This document shows, one piece after another, positions 12,876-21,800 of a stretch of 64,000 nucleotides of DNA (positions are counted from its first letter, which is position 1; the number at the start of each line of letters is the position of its first letter). Below the pieces are notes generated by a model. The model searched no databases, had not been told where the DNA came from, and saw nothing but the letters and a program-made list of their open reading frames with translations. Source of the DNA: Liolophura sinensis. Taxonomy: Eukaryota; Mollusca; Polyplacophora; Chitonida; Chitonidae. The stretch spans positions 81,892,101-81,956,100 of the forward strand of contig NC_088300.1 in the NCBI RefSeq assembly GCF_032854445.1, written 5' to 3'. The translations under genes and the position numbers were made by a program.

Positions 12876-15800
12876 AGAGTTAATGTTCATTTTGGCTGTT
12901 GTGATGTGTATTGTGATCTTTTTCTGGGATCTTTACCGACAGTAGGCCTAAAATCTTGGGTTCGTTGGATACATTGAGTGTATCACACATCAAAACATGT
13001 CTGTTTTAGCCTTCAGAAACCTCCAGTCACAACTCGCATGGTGAATCTCAACCAAATGTCCCCTGGCGAGTAAACAATACCACTGACCACCTACCATCAG
13101 CTTTACTCCCTGAATCTGTAAGTTTCATATACTTCTGAATTTGATTTCCAGCTTTGAAAAAAACATAGAAAGTATATTATAAACCACCATGATTACTGGT
13201 ATAGCTCATGCTGTGTGAGGTAGATTTGTACTGGCATAGCTCATGCTGTGTGAGGTAGATTTGTACTGGCATAGCTCATGCTGTGTGAGGTAGATTTGTA
13301 CTGGCATAGCTCATGCTGTGTGAGGTAGATTTGTACTGGTATAGATCATGCTGTGTGAGATAGATTTGTACTGGCATAGCTCATGCTGTGTGAGATAGAT
13401 TTGTACTGGCATAGATCGTGCTGTGTGAGATAGATTTGTACTGGCATAGATCATGCTGTGTGAGATAGATTTGTACTGGTATAGCTCATGGTGTGTGAGA
13501 TAGATTTGTACTGGTATAGCTCATGCTGTGTGAGGTAGATTTGTACTGGTATGTGAGTTGATGCTGTGTGAGGTAGATTTGTACTGGTATATGAGATGAT
13601 GCTGTATGGGGTAGATTTGTACTGGAATGGATCGTGCTGTGTGGGGTAGATTTGGACATGTACTGGTATGTCATGAATATGATGTCATGCTGTGTGAGAT
13701 ATATTTGTACTGGTATAGCTCATGCTGTGTGAGATAGATTTGTACTGGTATAGCTCATGGTGTGTGAGATAGATTTGTACTGGTATAGCTCATGCTGTGT
13801 GAGATAGATTTGTACTGGTATAGCTCATGGTGTGTGAGATAGATTTGTACTGGTATAGCTCATGCTGTGTGAGGTAGATTTGTACTGGTATGTGAGTTGA
13901 TGCTGTGTGAGGTAGATTTGTACTGGTATATGAGATGATGCTGTATGGGGTAGATTTGTACTGGAATGGATCGTGCTGTGTGGGGTAGATTTGGACATGT
14001 ACTGGTATGTCATGAATATGATGTCATGCTGTGTGAGATATATTTGTACTGGTATAGCTCATGCTGTGTGAGGTAGATTTGTACTGGCATAGCTCATGCT
14101 GTGTGAGATAGATTTGTACTGGCATAGCTCATGCTGTGTGAGGTAGATTTGTACTGGTATATGAGTTGATGCTGTGTGAGGTAGATTTGTGCTGGTATAT
14201 GAGTTGATGCTGTGTGAGATAGATTTGTACTGGTATAGATGATGCTGTGTGAGGTAGATTTGTACTGGCATAGCTCATGCTGTGTGAGGTAGATTTGTAC
14301 TGGTATAGATCATGCTGTTTGAGATAGATTTTTACTGGCATAGATCATGCTGTGTGAGATAGATTTGTACTGGTATAGATCATGCTGTGTGAGGTAGATT
14401 TGTACTGGTATAGATCATGCTGTGTGAGGTAGATTTGCACAGGTACTGGTATGTCATGTATATGAGTTGATGCTGTGTGAGGTAGATTTGTACTGGTATA
14501 GATCATGCTGTGTGGTGTAGATTTGCACATGTACTGGTATGTCATGTATTCGAGTTGATGCTGTTTGTGGTAGATTTGTACTGGTATAGATCATGCTGTG
14601 TGGGGTGTGTATATGAGATGACTAGTATGTCATGTGTACGAGGTGATGCTGTATGAAGTAAAATCATTGTCGTAGATATTCTGTCAGATGGAGGCTTATA
14701 TTGGGATACTGTGTCCAGTTGTAGGAAATTTGCCTGGTTGTAATATTGTTAAGTACTGTGAAATCATTTTCCAGTATAGACTTTTCTTTTCTAGTCAATA
14801 AAGCTTCTATGAAGTATGTATTCAGTTTGGAAGTTCACTGGGAGGCAAGTGCTGGTAGAGTATGGGTAATATTAGCAATCTGCAGTGTTTACAACCAATA
14901 TCTATCCCATGCTTCGCATGTTTGTACAGATGTCGGAGGATAACCTAGAGGCAGCCTTGCGCTCCTTGTCTGAAGATGGGCTGTCATTCGGTATGGCAGG
15001 CCCTGGTGGTGGAGGGACCCAGGCCATGCCCCACCACCTGCCGGCCCCTTCCAAACACATGGACTCGCCAGACCCCAGTGAGGATTACTGTGCCTGCTGT
15101 CATAATGGGGGAGAGCTACTGTGTTGTGACTACTGCCCCAAGGTGTTCCACTTCCAGTGTCACATACCTGCTGTTACTGTGGCACCCAGGTAAATCAATC
15201 TCATTCCAGTGTCAAATACATGCTATTGCTGTAGCACCTAGGTAACTACATCATTCCAGTGTCACATACCTACTGTTACTGTGGCATCGAGGTGACTACA
15301 TGTACCTCATTCCAGTGTCACATACCTCCTGTTATTGTGGGGCCTAGGTAACTACATATACCTCATTCCAGTGTGACATGCATGCTGCTACTGTGCCATC
15401 CAGGTAATTACCGCATTCCAGTGTCATATACCTGGTGTTAATGTGGCACCCAAGTAACTACCTCATTCTAGTGTCACATACCTGCTGTTACTGTGACACC
15501 AAAGTAATTACCTCATTCCAATGTCACATACCTGCTGTTACTGTGGCACCTAAGTAATTACCTCATTCCAGTGTCACATACCTGCTGTTACTGTGACACC
15601 TAAGTAATTATCTCATTCCAGTGTCACATACCTGCTGTTACTGTGGCACCTAAGTAATTACCTCATTCCAGTGTCACATACCTGCTGTTACTGTGACACC
15701 TAAGTAATTACCTCATTCCAATGTCCTCAGTCGGTTAGCGCGGTAGCGCAGCGTAATGACCCAGGAGCCTCTCACCAATGCGGTCGCTGTGAGTCCAGCT

Positions 15801-18800
15801 CATGCTGGCTTCCTCTCCGGCCGTAGGTGGGAAGGTCTTCAGCAACCTGTGGATGGTTGTGGGTTTCCCCCGGGCTCTGCCCGGTTTCCACCCACCATAA
15901 TGCTGGCCGCTGTCGTATAAGTGAAATGTTCTTGAGTACGGCATAAAACACCAATCAAATAAATAAATCATTCCAATGTCACATACCTGCTCTTACTGTG
16001 GCACCTAAGTAATTACCTCATTTTAGTGTCACATACCTGCTGTTACTGTGACACCTAAGTAATTACCTCATTCCAGTGTTAAAAACCTGCTGTTACTGTG
16101 GCACCTAAGTAATTACCTCATTCCAGTGTTGAATACCTGCTGTTACTGTGGCACCTAAGTAATTACCTCATTCCAGTGTTAAATACCTGCTGTTACTGTG
16201 GCACCTAAGTAATTACCTCATTCCAGTGTTAAATACCTGCTGTTACTGTGGCACCTAAGTAATTACCTCATTCCAGTGTTAAATACCTGCTGTTACTGTG
16301 GCACCTAAGTAATTACCTCATTCCAGTGTTAAATATCTGCTGTTACTGTGGCACCCAAGTAACAACCTCATTCCATTGTCACATACTGGCTGTTACTGTG
16401 GGGCCTAGGTAACTACATATACCTCATTCCAGTGTCACATGCATGCTGTTACTGTGACACCTAAGTAATTACCTCATTCCAGTGTCATATACCTGCTGTT
16501 ACTGTGACACCTAAGTAATTACCTCATTCCAGTGTCACATACCTGCTGTTACTGTGACACCTAAGTAATTACCTCATTCCAGTGTTAAAAACCTGCTGTT
16601 ACTGTGGCACCTAAGTAATTACCTCATCCCAGTGTTAAATACCTGCTGTTACTGTGGCACCTAAGTAATTGCCTCATTCCAGTGTTAAATACCTGCTGTT
16701 ACTGTGGCACCTAAGTAATTACCTCATTCCAGTGTTAAATACCTGCTGTTACTGTGGCACCTAAGTAATTACCTCATTCCAGTGTTAAATACCTGCTGTT
16801 ACTGTGACACCTAAGTAATTACCTCATTCCAGTGTTAAATACCGGCTGTTACTGTGGCACCTAAGCAGTTACCTCATTGCAGTGTTAAATAATTACCTCA
16901 TTCCAGTGTTAATTACCTGCTGTTACTGTGGGACCCTGATAACACCTCTGATATGTAACCCAGACTGTCCCCTGATCATGCTTCTCTCCTTTGTTACAGT
17001 GGCAGCTGGCGATGCACCTTAAGTGTACCAGACTGATAACTCTTCTGATATGTAACCCAGACTGTCCCCTGATCATGCTTCTCTCCTTTGTTACAGTGGC
17101 AGCTGGTGATGCACCTTAAGTGTACCAGACTGATAACTCTTCTGATATGTAACCCAGACTGTCCCCGATCATGTTTCTCTCCTTTGTTACAGTGGCAGCT
17201 GGCGATGCACCTTAAGTGTACCAGACTGATAACTCTTTTGATATGTAACCCAGACTGTCCCCTTATCATACTTCTCTCCTTTGTTACAGTGGCAGCTGGC
17301 GATGCACCTTAAGTGTACCAGACTGATAACTCTTCTGATATGTAACCCAGACTGTCCCCTGATCATGCTTCTCTCCTTTGTTACGGTGGCAGCTGGCGAT
17401 GCACCTTAAGTGTACCAGACTGATAACTCTTCTGATATGTAACCCAGACTGTCCCCTGATCATGCTTCTCTCCTTTGTTACAGTGGCAGCTGGTGATGCA
17501 CCTTAAGTGTACCAGACTGATAACTCTTCTGATATGTAACCCAGACTGTCCCCGATCATGTTTCTCTCCTTTGTTACAGTGGCAGCTGGCGATGCACCTT
17601 AAGTGTACCAGGCTGATAACTCTTTTGATATGTAACCCAGACTGTCCCCTTATCATACTTCTCTCCTTTGTTACAGTGGCAGCTGGCGATGCACCTTAAG
17701 TGTACCAGACTGATAACTCTTCTGATATGTAACCCAGACTGTCCCCTGATCATGCTTCTCTCCTTTGTTACGGTGGCAGCTGGCGATGCACCTTAAGTGT
17801 ACCAGACTGATAACTCTTCTGATATGTAACCCACACTGTTGCCTGATCAAGCTTCTGTCCTGCATTACATTGACAGCTGGTGATGCACCTTCAGTGTACC
17901 AGACTGATAACTCTTTTGATATGTAACCCAGAATGTCCCTTGATCATGCTTTTTTCCTGTGTTACAGTGGCAGCTGGCGATGCACACTCAGTGTACCAGA
18001 CGATCAGGTCCGCATTGAGAAGGAAGAGTCCCGACAGATCATTAATGCAGGCAACAAGCGCAAGTCCCTTGTGGGGCTCACAGATAAGGAGCGTAGGGTG
18101 AGACTTTCACAACCTCACAATTGTGGGTAATTTGTGCAAATAGATATAACAAATTTGAAAAATACTATTTTTAAACTTTTATTTTTTGGGGTCTTCAAGT
18201 CATCTCCTTGAAGGGTAAAAAAAAATGAGATCCAGAAGGCTTTCTGTGAGCACAAACCACCACCGCAGCCAAGTAAAAAAATGTGTCAAGGGGACAATGT
18301 GGTGATACTGTCCATTACTGATGTGTCTGTCAGTGATGGGAGTGGTACTAAAAATTAAGACAGAGGAACAATACTCTCTGTTACTGTCTTGTCTGTCAGT
18401 GGTGAGGAATGGTGCTAAAAGTTAAGACAAAGGAACAATACTCTCTGTTACTGTCTTTGTCAGTGATGGGAGTGGTGCTAAAAATTAAGACAGAGGAAAA
18501 ATGCTCTCTGTTACTGTCTTGTCTGCCAGTGGTGAGGAATGGTACTAAAACTTAAGACAAAGGAACAATACTCTCCATTACTGTACTGTCTGTCAGTGGT
18601 GAGAAATGTTGTTAAAAATTAAGACAAAGGACAATACTCTCTGTCACTGTCTTGTCTGTCAGTGGTGAGGAGTGGTACTAAAACTTAAGACAAAGGAACA
18701 ATACTCTCCATTACTGTCCTGTTTGTCATTGGTGAGGAATGCTGTTAAAAATTAAGACAAAGGATCAACACTCTCCATTACTGTCAATGGTGGGGAGTGG

Positions 18801-21800
18801 TCTTAAAAATTAAGACAAAGGGACAGTACACTCCATTACTGTCCTGTCAATTGTGAGGAATGGTGCTTCAGACTTCTGGATCCCAGTCCAGATGACCCCC
18901 AAAATTGGATGGATTGGTCCTTAACCCAAGACTAACCTGTGCACAAAACTTCATCCAAATCTCTTCGTCATGTAAAGCAGACAGTGGTAGATACAGCATA
19001 CAGATTGATACACACAGACAGACAATGGCAAATACAGCATACAGATTGATACACGCAGACAGACAGTGGCAGAAACAGCATACAGATTAAAACACAGATA
19101 GTGACAGATACAGAATACCGATTCATACACACAGACAGACATTGGCAGATACAGCATACAGATTGATACACAGACAGACAGTGGCAGACACAGCATACAA
19201 ATTGATAGACACACAGACAGTGGCAGACAGCATACAGATTGATACACACAAACAGTGACAAATACAGCATACAGATTGATACACACAGACAAACAGTGGC
19301 ACATACAGCATACAGATTGATACACACAGACAGTGGCAGATACAGCATACAGATTGATACACACAAACAGTGGCAGATACAGCATACAGATTGATACACA
19401 CAAACAGTGGCAGATACAGCATACAGATTGATACACACAAACAGTGACAGATACAGCATACAGATTGATACACACAAACAGTGGCAGATACAGCATACAG
19501 ATTGATACACACAGACAGACAGTGGCACATACAGCATACAGATTGATACACACAGACAAACAGTGGCAGACACAGCATACAGATTGATACACACAGACAG
19601 ACAGTGGCAGATACAGCATACAGATTGATACACACAGACAGTGGCAGATACAGCATACAGATTGATACACACAGTGGCAGACACAGCATACAGATTGATA
19701 CACACAGACAGACAGTGGCAGATACAGCATACAGATTGATACACACAGACAGACAGTGGCAGACACAGCATACAGATTGATACACACAGACAGTGGCAGA
19801 TACAGCATACAGATTGATACACACAGACAGACAGTGGCAGACACAGCATACAGATTGATACACAAACAGTGGCAGATACAGCATACAGATTGATACACAC
19901 AGACAGCGGCAGATATAGCATACAGATTGATACACACAAACAGTGGCAGATACAGCATACAGATTGATACACACAGACAGACAGTGGCAGATACAGCATA
20001 CACATTGATACACACAGACAGACAGTGGCAGATACAGCATACAGATTGAAATACACTAACAGTGGCAGATACAGCATAGAGATTTAAACAGACAGACAGT
20101 GGCAGACACAGCATACAGATTGATACACACAGACAGACAGTGACAGACACAGCATACAGATTGATACACACAGACAGTGGCAGACACGGCATAGAGATTT
20201 AAACAGACAGACAGTGGCAGACACAGCATACAGATTGATACACACAGACAAACAGTGGCAGACACAGCATACAGATTGATACACAGACAGACAATGGCAG
20301 ACACAGCATACAGATTGATACACACAGACAGACAGTGGCAGACACAGCATACAGATTGATATGCACAGACAGACAGTAGCATATACAGCATACAGATTGA
20401 TACACACAGACAGACAATGGCAGATACAGCATACAGATTGGTGCATACAGAAAGTGTAAGACACAGCATACAGATTGATACACACAGACAGTGGCAGACA
20501 CAGCATACAGATTGATACACACAGACAGACATGAGCAGATACAGCATACAGATTGGCGCACACAGACAGTGTAAGACACAGCATACAGATTAATACACAC
20601 AGTGGCAGACACAGCATACAGATTGATATACACAGTGGCATTCACAGCATACAAATTGATACACAGACAGACGAGCAGATACAGCATACAGGTTGGCGCA
20701 CACAGACAGTGTAAGACAGCATACAGATTGATACACACAAACAGACAGTGACAGGCACAGCATACAGATTGATACACACAGACAGTGGCAGATACAGCAT
20801 ACAGATTGATACACACAGACAGACAATGGCAGACTCAACATACAGAATGATACAGTCAAACAGAAAATAACATACAGCATACAGATTGGTGCACACAGAC
20901 AGTGTAAGACACAGCATACAGATTGATACACACAGACAGACAGTGGCAGACACAGCATACAGATTGATACACACAGACAGTGGCAGATACAGCATACAGA
21001 TTGATGCACACAGGCAAGATGACGTAAAGCTGAGGGACAGACCCAAAGAGAGATAAATACAGAGACCCCCAGATGTAAAACTGAGGGACAGACCCAAAGA
21101 GGGTTAAAAAAAAGAGACCCCCAGACGTAAAGCTTAGGGACAGACAGCCAGAAAGATGGAGACACAGAAGAACCAGATGTAAAGCTTAGAGACAGGCCCA
21201 CAGAGACCCAGACCTATAGGAGAGGGACTGGCCCACAGAGAGATGAACCCATATGATGAGACACCAGACCTAAAGTTGAAAGACAGGCCCACAGAGAGAT
21301 GGGCACACAGAGACACCAGACATAAAACTGAGAGACAAACATACATGCACATACAGAGACAGCAAGTAACACATAACCTTGGCACCTTTGCAGCTTCTTG
21401 AGGCCAGTTCTGTTTCCACACGTCTGTGATCTCTGTGTACAATTAAAAAATGGTATGTAAAGCATATGCATATATTATATGTCTAAAGTTTACCAAAGGG
21501 CAAATAATGCCCTCCATGTACATGTACTGTCAGCTGAGCACTCAAGGATCTGAGTAATCCTCTGTTCCTAGGCCTGTGAGAGAATCCTGTTAGAGTTGTT
21601 TTCCCATGAAGCAAGTACACCCTTCCATGAGCCAGTCAGTAAATCGGTAAGTCATTCAATGGTGGATATTACAAGCTCTCAGCAAATCTAAATTTAACAT
21701 TTCTGTCCCATGTATTATTAGTGTGTAGTGCTCTGATCAGTCAGCTCACTGTTGATCATACATGCATTTGCGTTTTAATAAAGGAACATCATCATTCAGG

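Noticed and set aside
18951-21201. Long minus-strand ORFs (413, 369, 305, 205 codons) rich in Cys-Val-Tyr
   Set aside because: They are frame-shifted readings of one 33-41-bp tandem unit without minus-strand stops; three frames are open at once and no start or splice context supports them.
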